The notes under the pieces are model-generated. The model was not told where the DNA came from and searched no databases. It saw only the letters and a list, made by a program, of their open reading frames with translations. Positions 15,242 to 24,717 of a DNA stretch of 64,000 nucleotides are shown piece by piece. The translations under genes and the position numbers were made by a program. Position 1 is the stretch's first letter, and each line of letters begins with the position of its first letter. This DNA comes from Pelagivirga sediminicola (GTDB taxonomy: Bacteria > Pseudomonadota > Alphaproteobacteria > Rhodobacterales > Rhodobacteraceae), in contig NZ_QCYH01000011.1 in NCBI RefSeq assembly GCF_003072125.1, positions 1 to 64,000 of the forward strand. The letters are read 5' to 3'.

Positions 15242-16384
15242 TCAGGCGGCCCTGGCGCGGTCCATGCGTTCGCCGGTGATTCCCTTGGCCGCCAAGGTGC
15301 GATAGGTGCTCCATGTCGCGCCGCGGTCGGTGTAGCAGCCGCGCAGGTGGCGCGCGCCGCTTTCGGCGGAAAACGCCTCGCGTCCGTGGACGATCCGGTG
15401 GTTGTCGAAGACGATGCATTCGCCCGCGTTGAGGCGGAACCGGCAGAGGAAGCGATCCTGCTGCATCATGCGGATGAACTTGCACAGCGCCGGATAGTAA
15501 TCGTCCAGCAGATCCTGCGGCAGGTCGATATCGTCCTGAAGATGCTGCGACAGGGTCACGCCCGCCACGTTGCCGCGCGCGTCGAGCTCGATCACGCGCT
15601 GATGGGCGCGGTAATCCCAGCCGTCATGGCGGTAGAAAAACGGGATGTCGTGGCTGGCCAGCAGATCGAACGCCTGCGGGTCTTCCTCGCGCAGGGCCTT
15701 GGCAACGGCAGCGCCGTCGAGAAACAGGCTGCGGCCGCCATCGACGGTGTTCTCGCGGCAATGCAGGAATTGCACGCCGGGGGCCGTCTCCTCGCCGGGA
15801 AGGTCGGTGTGCATCTCCAGAGGGCCGGCGGTGAAGGCCAGGTTCGTCGGCGCGATTTCGAGCCGCACCTCGAAATGATCGCCCTCGGCCGAGGGCGTGA
15901 CCGGGCCAAGGCTGTTGACCAGCCGCGTCAGGCTTTCGTCGCTGTTCTCCATGTCGGTGACCAGCGCGACTCCATCCTCGACCAGCGCGCGGGACAGCGC
16001 GGCGCGGCCCTCGTCGGTGCCGGTGACATCGGCCTGCCGCACGCGGCGGAAGCTGTCATAGCCGTCCGAATACCACAGCTTGCGCGGCAGGTCGGCGGGG
16101 TCGGGCTTGCGCCCGTGATCGGCGAAATCCTGAAGCTGCGCCAGCGGCAGGCGGGTCTGGTGCGCCTCATGCGCCCAGTCGATCACCAGCGTATCGCCGT
16201 CGATCTGCGCCGCCGCCGCCACAGGGCCGCTTTCCAGCGACGAGATGTCGAACACACGCTCGCGCGTTTGCGGGTCAATCGCGGTGGGGCAGGCGTCGCG
16301 CAGCCAGTGATAGTTGAAATAGGTCTCGCCATCGTTCAGCGGCACGAAAAGGCCCTTTTCGGCCAGGCGCAGGGATTGGGTCAT
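15242..16384 (-). CDS. Gamma-butyrobetaine/trimethyllysine dioxygenase-like enzyme
   Basis: 380-residue Fe(II)/2-oxoglutarate oxygenase of the TauD/GBBH group. The N-terminal domain (residues 1-95) has the butyrobetaine-dioxygenase-type motif YFNYHWLRDACP. The catalytic domain supplies H192-x-D194 (MHTDLPGEE), distal His333 (NHRIVHGREAF) and an arginine near 346-348 for 2-oxoglutarate. Members hydroxylate gamma-butyrobetaine to carnitine or act on related trimethylamines. It lies 24 bases after a class II aldolase and upstream of proXWV, so uptake and oxidation of one compound are plausibly linked. The zinc-site cysteines of the human enzyme are mostly absent. Confidence 0.85.
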   Translation of the reverse strand: MTQSLRLAEKGLFVPLNDGETYFNYHWLRDACPTAIDPQTRERVFDISSLESGPVAAAAQIDGDTLVIDWAHEAHQTRLPLAQLQDFADHGRKPDPADLPRKLWYSDGYDSFRRVRQADVTGTDEGRAALSRALVEDGVALVTDMENSDESLTRLVNSLGPVTPSAEGDHFEVRLEIAPTNLAFTAGPLEMHTDLPGEETAPGVQFLHCRENTVDGGRSLFLDGAAVAKALREEDPQAFDLLASHDIPFFYRHDGWDYRAHQRVIELDARGNVAGVTLSQHLQDDIDLPQDLLDDYYPALCKFIRMMQQDRFLCRFRLNAGECIVFDNHRIVHGREAFSAESGARHLRGCYTDRGATWSTYRTLAAKGITGERMDRARAA

Positions 16385-16408
16385 GGTAAATACTCCGGTA
16401 ACAGGTCT

Positions 16409-17164
16409 TCAGGTGTCGTAGTCCGAGCCTTCGGCGTCCAGGATCGCCTTCAGCTCGCTCAGATGCGCATCGGCCTGGCCGGGATAGGCGTCCAGCTCCT
16501 GCGCGGTCTTTTCGGCGATGTCGTCCGGCAGCACGCGAAGCGGCTGGCCGGTTTGCAGCGCGCGGATATAGGTCTCGGCCGCGCGCTCGAAATAATAGAG
16601 CCGGTTGAAGGCATCGGCGACGCCGTCACCGATCACCAGCACGCCGTGATTGCCCATGATCAGCACCCGCACCTTGGGATCGGCCAGCAGCCCGGCGCAG
16701 CGCGTGCCCTCCTCTTCGAAGGCCAGCCCGCCATATTGATCGTCGATGGCGTAGCGGTTGAAGAACGTGGCCGAGTTCTGGTCGATCGGGGGCAGGCGGC
16801 TGTCGGCAAGGCTGGCCAGCACGGTGGCGTGGATCGAGTGCGCATGCATCACGCAGCGCGCATGCGGCACATGCCGGTGGACCGAGCCATGCAGGCCCCA
16901 CGCGGTCGGATCCGGCGCGTTCGGCTGGTCCATCGCGCCCGCGTCGTTGGCATCCAGCAGCAGCAGATCGGACGCGCGGATGCGGCTGAAATGCATCTGG
17001 TTGGGGTTCATCAGGAACTGCGTGCCGTCCTCGTTCACGGCAAGGCTGAAATGGTTGGCCACAGCCTCGTGCAGGCCCAGCCGCGCGGTCCAGCGAAAGG
17101 CGGCGGCCATATCGGCGCGCTCGGCCCAGTGGGCGAGGTTGGGGGTGGTGTGCGGCTGGCTCAT
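16409..17164 (-). CDS. Class II aldolase/adducin-family protein
   Basis: 251-residue protein of the zinc-dependent class II aldolase family, which cleaves hydroxy-acid or sugar-phosphate C-C bonds, or acts as an epimerase. Metal-binding histidines appear in HAHSIHATVL (middle) and GNHGVLVIGD, and the C-terminal helix is rich in acidic residues. The start ATG at 17164 has GAGGAG about 9 bases upstream. A long open frame continues beyond it but reads antisense to the LysR gene. It is the first gene of the operon leading into the dioxygenase. The substrate is unknown. Confidence 0.85.
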   Translation of the reverse strand: MSQPHTTPNLAHWAERADMAAAFRWTARLGLHEAVANHFSLAVNEDGTQFLMNPNQMHFSRIRASDLLLLDANDAGAMDQPNAPDPTAWGLHGSVHRHVPHARCVMHAHSIHATVLASLADSRLPPIDQNSATFFNRYAIDDQYGGLAFEEEGTRCAGLLADPKVRVLIMGNHGVLVIGDGVADAFNRLYYFERAAETYIRALQTGQPLRVLPDDIAEKTAQELDAYPGQADAHLSELKAILDAEGSDYDT

Positions 17165-17269
17165 CTTGTGCTCCTCGGTGGTTTGGTCCGCCTGATGCCA
17201 AAAGGGCCAAGCGTTTACAAATGATGGATAATACGCCATGGCATAAGGATTGCTAATGAAAGATCCGCC

Positions 17270-18145
17270 ATGCAGCCCAATCCCTTGCCCCATCTGACAT
17301 GGCTGCGCGCGTTCGAGGCCGCGGCGCGGCACCTGTCCTTTACCCTTGCCGCGCAGGAGCTGGGCCTGACCCAGCCCGCGGTCAGCCAGCATGTGCGCAA
17401 TCTGGAGCTGTATCTGGGCCGCGATCTGTTCATCCGGCGCACCCGCGCGCTGGCCCTGACGGAGGCGGGCGGCAATTACCTGCCCACGGTGCGCGAGGCG
17501 TTCGACACGCTGGAGCGCGGCACAAGGTCGGTGTTCAGCGAGGCGCGGGGCAAATCGCTGATCGTGCAATGCAACCTTGGCTTTGCGTTGTTCTGGCTGA
17601 CGCCGCGGCTGAAGGCGTTTCAGGCGGCGCATCCGGGGATTGCGCTGAACATCGTCACGCCGATCTGGGATCCTGAGCGCAATACGGAGCCGACATCGCT
17701 GGAAATCCGCTTTGCCCGCGAGGGCGACGCGCCCCATGGGGCCGAGCGTCTGACGCGGGACCGGTTCTATCCGGTCTGCCGTCCCGATTATCAGGGCGGC
17801 GCCCACGATCTGGACAGCGCCACGCTGTTTGAATGCTCGGGCCTGACCGGCACGTGGGAGGCGTGGTACAAGTCGCAGGCGCGCCCCTTTGCCCGCTGGG
17901 CCGAGGTCAACCGCGGCTCGACCTTCGGGATCGCGGTCAACGCGGCGCTGGAAGGGGCGGGGGTGGCGATGGTGCATGACACGCTGGTGGCGGACATGCT
18001 GGCGGACGGGCGGCTGGTGCAGCCCTTCGGCCATGCGCCGCCGCTTTCGGAGAGCTATTACCTGATCCCGCCGCCCAAGGCCGACGCAACCCCCGCATCG
18101 CGCGCCTTCGCCGGCTGGGTGCGGGCGCAGACGGGCGCCGCCTGA
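17270..18145 (+). CDS. LysR-family regulator (GcvA-like)
   Basis: 291-residue LysR-type transcription factor. The winged helix covers residues about 9-65, with the recognition helix in [17 protein letters not shown]. The effector domain follows, with the GcvA-like end of [20 protein letters not shown]. It is divergent from the aldolase-dioxygenase operon over 105 bases that contain a GCCATGGC palindrome (17235-17242), so it most likely controls that operon and perhaps proXWV. The effector is unknown. Confidence 0.9.
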   Translation: MQPNPLPHLTWLRAFEAAARHLSFTLAAQELGLTQPAVSQHVRNLELYLGRDLFIRRTRALALTEAGGNYLPTVREAFDTLERGTRSVFSEARGKSLIVQCNLGFALFWLTPRLKAFQAAHPGIALNIVTPIWDPERNTEPTSLEIRFAREGDAPHGAERLTRDRFYPVCRPDYQGGAHDLDSATLFECSGLTGTWEAWYKSQARPFARWAEVNRGSTFGIAVNAALEGAGVAMVHDTLVADMLADGRLVQPFGHAPPLSESYYLIPPPKADATPASRAFAGWVRAQTGAA

Positions 18146-18216
18146 GCGGTCGGGGCGGCTTGCACGTTTGCCCGGTCATCCCCACATCATGGGCTGACGC
18201 AGACAAAGGTGCCGCC

Positions 18217-19209
18217 ATGAAATATTCCGTGCTCGATCTTGCCCCGGTGCCCGAAGGCTCGGACACTGCCGCCGCGATCGCGAACAGCAAAAGCCTTGCG
18301 CAGGCGGCCGAGGATTGGGGCTATCACCGGTTCTGGCTGGCCGAGCATCACAACATGCCCGGCATCGCCAGCGCCGCCACATCGGTTCTGATCGGCCATA
18401 TCGCCGACGCGACGCGCCGCATGCGGGTGGGCGCCGGGGGGATCATGCTGCCCAACCACGCGCCGCTGACGATTGCCGAGCAGTTCGGCACGCTGGCGAC
18501 GATCCATCCCGGCCGGATCGACCTGGGGCTGGGGCGTGCGCCGGGCGGCGACATGGCGGTGGCGCGCGCGCTGCGGCGCGGCATGGGCAGCGACAGCTTT
18601 CCCGACGACGTGATGGAGCTGATCGGCTATCTGGGCGCCGCGCGGCCCGGCGCGCCGGTGCAGGCGCATCCCGGCCAGGGCACGCATGTGCCGGTGTGGA
18701 TCCTCGGCTCCAGCCTTTATGGCGCGCAGCTGGCGGCGCATCTGGGCCTGCCCTATGCCTTTGCGTCACATTTCGCGCCCGACGCGCTGGAGCGCGCGCT
18801 GGAGCTTTACCGTGCGCAATTCGAGCCGTCCGAGCATCTGGACCGCCCGCGCTTCATGCTGGCCGCCAACGTCTTTGCCGCCGCGACCGACGCCGAGGGG
18901 ACATATCTGCGCAGCTCGATGCAGCAGGCATTCGCGCGGCTGCGCACGGGCCAGCCCGGCAAGCTGCCAAGGCCGGTCGATGATATCGAGGCGGCGATCG
19001 GCGCCGATATGACGCGGGCCGTCGATCATGCGCTGCGCGTCTCTGCCGTGGGCGCGCCCGACACCGTCCGGGCGCAGCTGAACGCGATGATCGAGCGCTA
19101 TGCCCCCGACGAGATCATCCTGACCGGCCAGATCCACGACCATGACGCGCGGATGGAATCCTTCCGCATCGCCGCCGACATCCTGTCGGACATGCGCGCC
19201 GCCGCCTGA
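18217..19209 (+). CDS. LLM-class flavin-dependent oxidoreductase
   Basis: 330-residue luciferase-like monooxygenase family protein. Features include [15 protein letters not shown], the block [20 protein letters not shown] and [12 protein letters not shown], all standard in the FMN-dependent subgroup typified by YhbW. The ATG at 18217 gives the usual N-terminus [11 protein letters not shown]; an open frame 19 codons upstream lacks family similarity. It stands alone between two LysR genes. A flavin reductase partner is not encoded nearby. The substrate is unknown. Confidence 0.88.
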   Translation: MKYSVLDLAPVPEGSDTAAAIANSKSLAQAAEDWGYHRFWLAEHHNMPGIASAATSVLIGHIADATRRMRVGAGGIMLPNHAPLTIAEQFGTLATIHPGRIDLGLGRAPGGDMAVARALRRGMGSDSFPDDVMELIGYLGAARPGAPVQAHPGQGTHVPVWILGSSLYGAQLAAHLGLPYAFASHFAPDALERALELYRAQFEPSEHLDRPRFMLAANVFAAATDAEGTYLRSSMQQAFARLRTGQPGKLPRPVDDIEAAIGADMTRAVDHALRVSAVGAPDTVRAQLNAMIERYAPDEIILTGQIHDHDARMESFRIAADILSDMRAAA

Positions 19210-19220
19210 AGCGTTTCGCG

Positions 19221-20123
19221 TCAGTCCGGCAGAAGGGTGAACGGCGCCACGGCGCGGCGGATATGGTCCTGCATTTCCGCGCGTCCCTGCCCCGGCGCAT
19301 GATCGCGCGAGGCGATCATCACCGTCTCGTGCACGATGCGCGGCGCGAAGGGGCGCCAGATGACGCCGTCATGCAGATCGGCCTTGCCGTTGATCGGATC
19401 GATGATGGACAGCCCGCTGCCCGCCGCGACCATGTTGCGCGCGATGGCGAAATAATAGCTGAAGGACGTGTATCCCAGCGGCATCCCGGCATCGAACATC
19501 AGCTGTTTCAGCTGCCGGTCGACCACGTGATCGCCGTTGACGCCGACAATCGCGCGCCCCGCCAGATTGGCGGGCGTGATCGCCTCATGCGCGGCCAGCG
19601 GATCGTCCTGCGGCATGATGCAGACGCATTCCATCGCGAATGTCTCGCCCGTCAGGCCGGCGGCGGGAACGGGCGCGTCGATCAGCCCGATGTCGATCTG
19701 CCCGCTGGCCGTCCAGTCGGCGATCTGGCGCGAGGAGTGGACGCGCATCTCGATATGGGTGCCGGGATGATCGGTCTGGAACGCGGCAATCGCGCGCGGC
19801 AGCAGGTTCATGGCCATCACCCCGTTGGTGGCGATGCTGACCCCGCCGGCCCAGCCCTGCCGGATCTCGTCGGCGCGCCGGTCGATCCGGGCCAGTGCCA
19901 TCAGCCCCTGGGTGATCTCGCCGCGCAGCTGCGCCGCCTCGGCCGTGGGGGCGAAAAAGCCGCGATTGCGGTGGAACAGGCGATAACCCAGCTGATCCTC
20001 CAGATTGCTCAGCGCGATGCTGACCGCCGGCTGCGTCAGGTTCAGCCGCAGCGCCGCCTGGCTGACCGAGCCGGCCTCGTACAGGGCATTGAAGACTTCC
20101 AGATGGCGGATCTTGAGGCTCAT
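19221..20123 (-). CDS. LysR-family regulator of the amine-oxidase/ABC cluster
   Basis: 300-residue LysR protein with the HTH in residues about 6-63 (NLTQPAVSIALSNLEDQLGY) and a two-lobed effector domain. It is divergent from the flavoprotein oxidase and polyamine-type transporter, with a TTGAAT-N6-ATTCAA dyad in the 120-base gap, so it probably regulates that operon. It converges on the LLM gene, only 11 bases apart. Confidence 0.9.
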   Translation of the reverse strand: MSLKIRHLEVFNALYEAGSVSQAALRLNLTQPAVSIALSNLEDQLGYRLFHRNRGFFAPTAEAAQLRGEITQGLMALARIDRRADEIRQGWAGGVSIATNGVMAMNLLPRAIAAFQTDHPGTHIEMRVHSSRQIADWTASGQIDIGLIDAPVPAAGLTGETFAMECVCIMPQDDPLAAHEAITPANLAGRAIVGVNGDHVVDRQLKQLMFDAGMPLGYTSFSYYFAIARNMVAAGSGLSIIDPINGKADLHDGVIWRPFAPRIVHETVMIASRDHAPGQGRAEMQDHIRRAVAPFTLLPD

Positions 20124-20177
20124 GGCGTGTCCCGTGGCGGCGCTGCATAAAGAAATCGAATGAAACTATATTTTATA

Positions 20178-20195
20178 TTGAATTGATATATTCAA
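20178..20195. promoter_or_regulatory. Candidate LysR operator
   Basis: TTGAAT-N6-ATTCAA is a perfect dyad in an AT-rich segment between the divergent lysR and oxidase genes. Its size and T...A geometry fit a LysR-type box, and the AT-rich surroundings fit overlapping promoters. Confidence 0.5.
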
Positions 20196-20243
20196 AAGCT
20201 CTTTCTAGGCTTCCCGGATGGGCAGCCATGCAAGGGGGGCGAT

Positions 20244-21578
20244 ATGGCGTCGGAACACAATCAGGGCGGCGATGTCTGGGCCGAGGGGTGGCGCGACAGC
20301 TCTTACTGGCTGGACGGTCTGGCGGCGCCAAAGCTGGCGCAACAGGTCCTGCCCCGGCAGGTGGATGTGGCGATCGTCGGCTCCGGCTATACCGGGCTGA
20401 ATGCCGCGATCGAGACGGCGCGCGCCGGGCGCAGCACCCTTGTGCTGGAGGCCGAGACGCCCGGCTGGGGGTGCAGCACGCGCAATGGCGGGCAGATCAG
20501 CACCTCGATCAAGCCGTCGCTGGACAAGCTGACCGCGCGCCACGGTCCCGAGCGCGGCGCGGCGATCCGCGCCGAGGGCAAGGCCGCGCTGGCCTATATC
20601 GAGGAGCGCATCGCCGCCGAAGGGATCGCGTGCGATTTTCGCCGCGCGGGCCGTTTTCACGCCGCCCACACCCCCGCCGCCTACGAAACGCTTGCCCGCG
20701 ACGCCGAGCTGCTCAGCCGCCGCGAGGGGATCGAGGCGCACATGATCCCGCGCGCCGAGCAACGGCGCGAATTGGGAACGGATGTCTATCATGGCGGAAC
20801 GCTCTTTCCGGCGCATGCGTCGGTCAATCCGGCGCGCTATCATCACGGGCTGTTGCGCACGGCCAGCGATGCGGGCGCGCAGGTGCTGGGACAGACGCCG
20901 GTCACCGGCATCACGCGCACGCCCGGCGGGTTCGAGATCCGAACGCCGCGCGGCACGGTGCGCGCGCGCGACGTGGCGATTGCGACCAATGGCTATACCA
21001 CCGGGCTGACGCCCTGGCAGCAACGCCGCGTCATTCCCATCGGCAGCTATGTCATCGCGACCGAGCCGCTGCCCCGCGAGACGATGGACCGCCTGTTTCC
21101 GACGGACCGCATCGCCAGCGATACCTGCAAGGTGATCTATTACTACCGCGCCTCGCCCGACCGCACGCGCGTTCTGTTCGGCGGGCGGGTGTCCGCCGCC
21201 GAGACCGATCCGCGCATTTCCGGCCCGCGCCTGCATGCCGACATGTGCCGGATCTTTCCCGAACTGGCGGGCACGCGCATCAGCCACAGCTGGATGGGCA
21301 CGGTCGCCTATACCTTTGACGAGCTGGCCCATACCGGCACGCATGAGGGCATGCATTATGCCATGGGCTATTGCGGCTCGGGCGTGTCGATGGCCACCTA
21401 TCTGGGAATGCGCATGGGCCAGAAGATACTGGGCCTGGCCGAGGGGCGCACGGCGTTCGACGATCTGCCCTTTCCCACGCGGCCCTTTTACACCGGGCGG
21501 CCCTGGTTCCTGCCCGCCGCGGTCGCCTGGTATCGCTGGAACGACACCCGCCAGAGGGAGCGTGCGATGGCGGGCTAA
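20244..21578 (+). CDS. FAD-dependent amine/amino-acid oxidase (PuuB/DadA-like)
   Basis: 444-residue DAO-family flavoprotein. The dinucleotide-binding motif VAIVGSGYTGLNAAIETAR lies at about residues 42-60, and a second FAD-contacting region near the C-terminus reads GYCGSGVSMATYLG. The STRNGGQIS block matches gamma-glutamylputrescine oxidase-like members, which oxidise secondary or primary amines. The start ATG at 20244 follows a G-rich ribosome site. It is the first gene of a cluster with a spermidine/putrescine-type ABC transporter, which fits oxidation of an imported amine. Confidence 0.87.
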   Translation: MASEHNQGGDVWAEGWRDSSYWLDGLAAPKLAQQVLPRQVDVAIVGSGYTGLNAAIETARAGRSTLVLEAETPGWGCSTRNGGQISTSIKPSLDKLTARHGPERGAAIRAEGKAALAYIEERIAAEGIACDFRRAGRFHAAHTPAAYETLARDAELLSRREGIEAHMIPRAEQRRELGTDVYHGGTLFPAHASVNPARYHHGLLRTASDAGAQVLGQTPVTGITRTPGGFEIRTPRGTVRARDVAIATNGYTTGLTPWQQRRVIPIGSYVIATEPLPRETMDRLFPTDRIASDTCKVIYYYRASPDRTRVLFGGRVSAAETDPRISGPRLHADMCRIFPELAGTRISHSWMGTVAYTFDELAHTGTHEGMHYAMGYCGSGVSMATYLGMRMGQKILGLAEGRTAFDDLPFPTRPFYTGRPWFLPAAVAWYRWNDTRQRERAMAG

Positions 21579-21630
21579 GGACGGCCACCGGAAAACCGGG
21601 GCCATATTGCAACAGATGGAGGAGACTATA

Positions 21631-22668
21631 ATGAAACGGACGACACTCACCCTGGCCGCATCGCTGCTGGCCACCACCGCGCTGGCAGAAGGCCAGGAAC
21701 TGACCGTTGCCAGCTGGGGCGGGTCGTATCAGGACGCCCAGAGCAAGGCCCTGTTCGAACCCTATGAGGCCGCGACCGGCAACACGATCAAGCAGGAAAC
21801 CTATGGTGGCATGTCGGATGTGCGCCTGCAGGTGTCCTCGGGCCAGGTCACGCTGGACGTGGTCGCCAGCGGATCGGGATCAGCCGCGCGCGCGGGCGCC
21901 GAGGGGCTGCTGGAGCCGCTGGATTACGACGTGATCGACGTCAGCAACTTCCCCGACGCGTTCTATAGCGAATATTGCGTGGGCGGCGATGTCTTCTCGG
22001 TCGTGCCCGCGTTCAATACCGACAAATACGGCGAGGATGGTCCCAAAGGCTGGGCCGATTTCTGGGATACCGAGAAATTCCCCGGCTCGCGCGCCTATCG
22101 CGGCACCGTCTCGGGTGCGCTGGAGCCTGCGATGATGGCGCTGGGTGTCGCCCCCGAGGATGTCTATGCCGAGCTGAGCAGCGAGGAGGGGATCGAGCGG
22201 GCGCTGGACAAGATCCGCGAGCTGAAGCCGAATATCGCGGTCTTCTGGTCCTCGGGCGCGCAGCACGCGCAGCTGATGAAGGATGGCGAGGTGGACATGA
22301 CCACCGGCTGGAACGGCCGGTTCGACAATGCCGCCGCCGATGGCGCCAAGGTGTCCTATTTCTACGATCAGGGCCTCTTGGACTACGACTGTTTCGCGAT
22401 TCCCAAGGGCGCGCCGAACAAGGATCTGGCGATGCAGTTCATCGCCGAAATCTCCAAGGCGGAGTATCAGGACGATCTGCCGAAATACATCACCTACGGC
22501 CCCACGAACTCGGACGCCTACGACACCGGCGAGATCAGCGAAGAGGTGGCGGCGACCCTGCCATCCTCGCCCGCGAATATGGACATGCAGCTGCCCATCT
22601 CGCTGGAATGGTATGCCGAGTGGGAGCAGATCGCGGCCGAGATGTATCAGGAAATGCTGACCGAATAG
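21631..22668 (+). CDS. Polyamine-type ABC transporter solute-binding protein
   Basis: 345-residue PotD-family periplasmic protein. The signal peptide is residues 1-19 (ALAEG). The mature N-terminus ELTVASWGGSYQDAQ is typical of the putrescine/spermidine and related cation-binding group. The gene starts at 21631 with GGAGGA upstream and is followed by a strong hairpin before the ATPase gene. The ligand could be a polyamine, an amino acid or another amine. Confidence 0.9.
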   Translation: MKRTTLTLAASLLATTALAEGQELTVASWGGSYQDAQSKALFEPYEAATGNTIKQETYGGMSDVRLQVSSGQVTLDVVASGSGSAARAGAEGLLEPLDYDVIDVSNFPDAFYSEYCVGGDVFSVVPAFNTDKYGEDGPKGWADFWDTEKFPGSRAYRGTVSGALEPAMMALGVAPEDVYAELSSEEGIERALDKIRELKPNIAVFWSSGAQHAQLMKDGEVDMTTGWNGRFDNAAADGAKVSYFYDQGLLDYDCFAIPKGAPNKDLAMQFIAEISKAEYQDDLPKYITYGPTNSDAYDTGEISEEVAATLPSSPANMDMQLPISLEWYAEWEQIAAEMYQEMLTE

Positions 22669-22679
22669 GCCGGCATCAC

Positions 22680-22708
22680 GGCCATGGGCGGCGCGCCCGC
22701 CCATGGCC
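22680..22708 (+). promoter_or_regulatory. Intercistronic 12-bp hairpin after the binding-protein gene
   Basis: GGCCATGGGCGG (22680-22691) pairs perfectly with CCGCCCATGGCC (22697-22708) around a 5-base loop, 11 bases after the stop. It has no U tract. It probably protects the 3' end of the binding-protein mRNA segment. Confidence 0.65.
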
Positions 22709-22743
22709 ATCCGGGACCACATGACCGACGAGGGAGCGAGAAT

Positions 22744-23829
22744 TTGACCACCAAACCCGACGCCCTGCCGATCACCGTGCGCGGCGTGACCAAGACCTAT
22801 GGCCGCGTGCGCGCGCTGGACGATGTCTCGCTCGATGTGAAAAGCGGCGAGTTTCTGACCCTGCTCGGCCCGTCCGGGTCCGGCAAGACGACGCTGCTGA
22901 TGGTGCTGGCGGGCTTTACCCGGCCCGACAAGGGCAGTCTGAAATTCGGCGAGGACGAGATGATCCGCACCGCGCCGCATTTGCGCGGGGTCGGCATGGT
23001 GTTCCAGAACTACGCGCTGTTTCCGCATATGACCGTGGCGGGCAATGTCGGCTATCCCCTGCGTCTGCGCGGCACGCCCAAGGCCGAAATGGCCGACCGG
23101 ATCGAGCGCGCGCTGGATCTGGTGCAACTGGGCGGCTACGGCAAACGCGGGATCGAGCAGCTGTCCGGCGGGCAGAAACAGCGCGTCGCGCTGGCCCGCT
23201 CCATCGTGTTCGAGCCGCGGATCCTGCTGATGGACGAGCCGCTGAGCGCGCTGGACAAGAAGCTGCGCGACCGCATGCAGATCGAGCTGCGCCATTTGCA
23301 CGAACAGCTGGGCATGACCACCGTCTATGTCACCCACGACCAGCGCGAGGCGCTGACCATGTCCGACCGGATCGCCGTGGTGAACCATGGCCGCATCATG
23401 CAACTGGCCGCGCCCCAGCAGCTCTATGACCGGCCCGAGAACAAGTTTGTCGCGGATTTCATCGGCGATTCCAGCTTCCTTCCCGTGACGCGAAACGGGG
23501 CAGGGGTGACGTTCGGCGATATGGCGATCCGGATGGACGGCGCGGTGCCGGACGCCGATGCCCTGCTGCTGATGATCCGGCCCGAACGCGCCCGCCTGCT
23601 GAATGGCGAGACGCCCGACGATACCAATATCTTCGAGGCGACGGTGACCGAGCTGGTCTATCAGGGCGAAAGTTACCTGCTTTATGCACGGCTGAAGGAC
23701 GGCAGCGAGATTGCCGTGCGCGGCGCGATCCGCGAGGGAACGTATCAGAACCTGCCGCGCGCCGGGGATACCGCGCGACTGGGCCTGCACCGGGCCGATA
23801 CGGTCGTCATCGCGGGCGAGGACGCCTAG
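22744..23829 (+). CDS. Polyamine-type ABC transporter ATPase (PotA-like)
   Basis: 361-residue ATPase with Walker A GPSGSGKTT near residue 44, signature LSGGQKQRVALARS near 140, Walker B ILLMDEPLSALD near 163 and a C-terminal TOBE-type domain. The best start is TTG at 22744, 5 bases after GAGGGAGCGAG; the visible ATG nearby (22721) is out of frame. The next gene starts on the base after its stop. Confidence 0.92.
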   Translation: MTTKPDALPITVRGVTKTYGRVRALDDVSLDVKSGEFLTLLGPSGSGKTTLLMVLAGFTRPDKGSLKFGEDEMIRTAPHLRGVGMVFQNYALFPHMTVAGNVGYPLRLRGTPKAEMADRIERALDLVQLGGYGKRGIEQLSGGQKQRVALARSIVFEPRILLMDEPLSALDKKLRDRMQIELRHLHEQLGMTTVYVTHDQREALTMSDRIAVVNHGRIMQLAAPQQLYDRPENKFVADFIGDSSFLPVTRNGAGVTFGDMAIRMDGAVPDADALLLMIRPERARLLNGETPDDTNIFEATVTELVYQGESYLLYARLKDGSEIAVRGAIREGTYQNLPRAGDTARLGLHRADTVVIAGEDA

Positions 23830-24714
23830 ATGGCCGCCGCGGACATGAACGCCGCCGGACTGCGCCGGGACGAGCGCGCCGAACGCTGGCGCCTTTTCGG
23901 CCTCAGCTCGCCCGCCTTGCTGCTGGTGCTGGTGATCCTCGTGATCCCGGTGGGATGGCTGTTCTACGTCTCCTTCATCGGCGCGGACGGCAATTTCTCA
24001 TTGGAGAATTACGAGCGGATGGTGGCGCGCAAATCCTATTCGCGCATCTTCGTCACCACCTTTCAGGTGAGCATCCTGACCACGGGCCTGTGCATCCTCA
24101 TCGGCTATCCGCTGGCCTATTTCATGTCGCAACTGCCGGTGAAATGGGCAAATCTGTGCCTGATAACGGTGCTTTTGCCCTTCTGGACCTCGCTCTTGGT
24201 GCGGACCTACGCGTGGCTCGTGCTGCTGCAGAAACAGGGGCTTGTGAACCAGTGGGCGATCTCCCTGGGCCTCTGGGACGAGCCGTTGAAATTCGTGCAT
24301 AACATGACCGGCACGCTGATCGGCATGGTGCATATCATGCTGCCCTTCCTGATCCTGCCGGTCTACGGCGCGATGCGGGCCATCGACGGCGATTACCTGA
24401 AGGCCGCCTCGAACCTCGGCGCCAGCCCGCGCCGGGCGTTCTGGACGGTGTTCTTCCCGCTCAGCACGCCGGGCCTGTTTGCGGGATCGCTGATGGTGTT
24501 CGTGCTCTGCCTCGGGTTTTTCGTCACGCCCGCGGTGCTGGGGGGCGGGCGCGTGATCATGGTGTCGATGAAGATCGTCTCGAACATCGAGCTGTTCGTG
24601 AACTGGGGCGCGGCCAGCGCGCTGGGGGTGGTGCTGCTGCTGATGACGGCGGTGATCCTGTGGATCGCCTCGCGCTTCCTGAAGCTGGAGCAGATGACGG
24701 GCGGGGGGCATTAA
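23830..24714 (+). CDS. Polyamine-type ABC permease 1 (PotB-like)
   Basis: 294-residue permease with six predicted membrane helices. The coupling loop reads LKAASNLGASPRRAFWTVFF near residue 195. It starts directly at the potA-like stop (TAGATG) and ends 3 bases before the second permease. Confidence 0.92.
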   Translation: MAAADMNAAGLRRDERAERWRLFGLSSPALLLVLVILVIPVGWLFYVSFIGADGNFSLENYERMVARKSYSRIFVTTFQVSILTTGLCILIGYPLAYFMSQLPVKWANLCLITVLLPFWTSLLVRTYAWLVLLQKQGLVNQWAISLGLWDEPLKFVHNMTGTLIGMVHIMLPFLILPVYGAMRAIDGDYLKAASNLGASPRRAFWTVFFPLSTPGLFAGSLMVFVLCLGFFVTPAVLGGGRVIMVSMKIVSNIELFVNWGAASALGVVLLLMTAVILWIASRFLKLEQMTGGGH

Positions 24715-24717
24715 GAC

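Noticed and set aside
17235..17242. GCCATGGC palindrome as the LysR box
   Set aside because: Too short and without T-N11-A spacing to call a binding site; mentioned only as context.
16409..18034. Long open frame that could make the class II aldolase a 541-residue fusion
   Set aside because: Everything upstream of 17164 is antisense to the LysR gene and lacks similarity; 17164 has a ribosome site and gives the normal family length.
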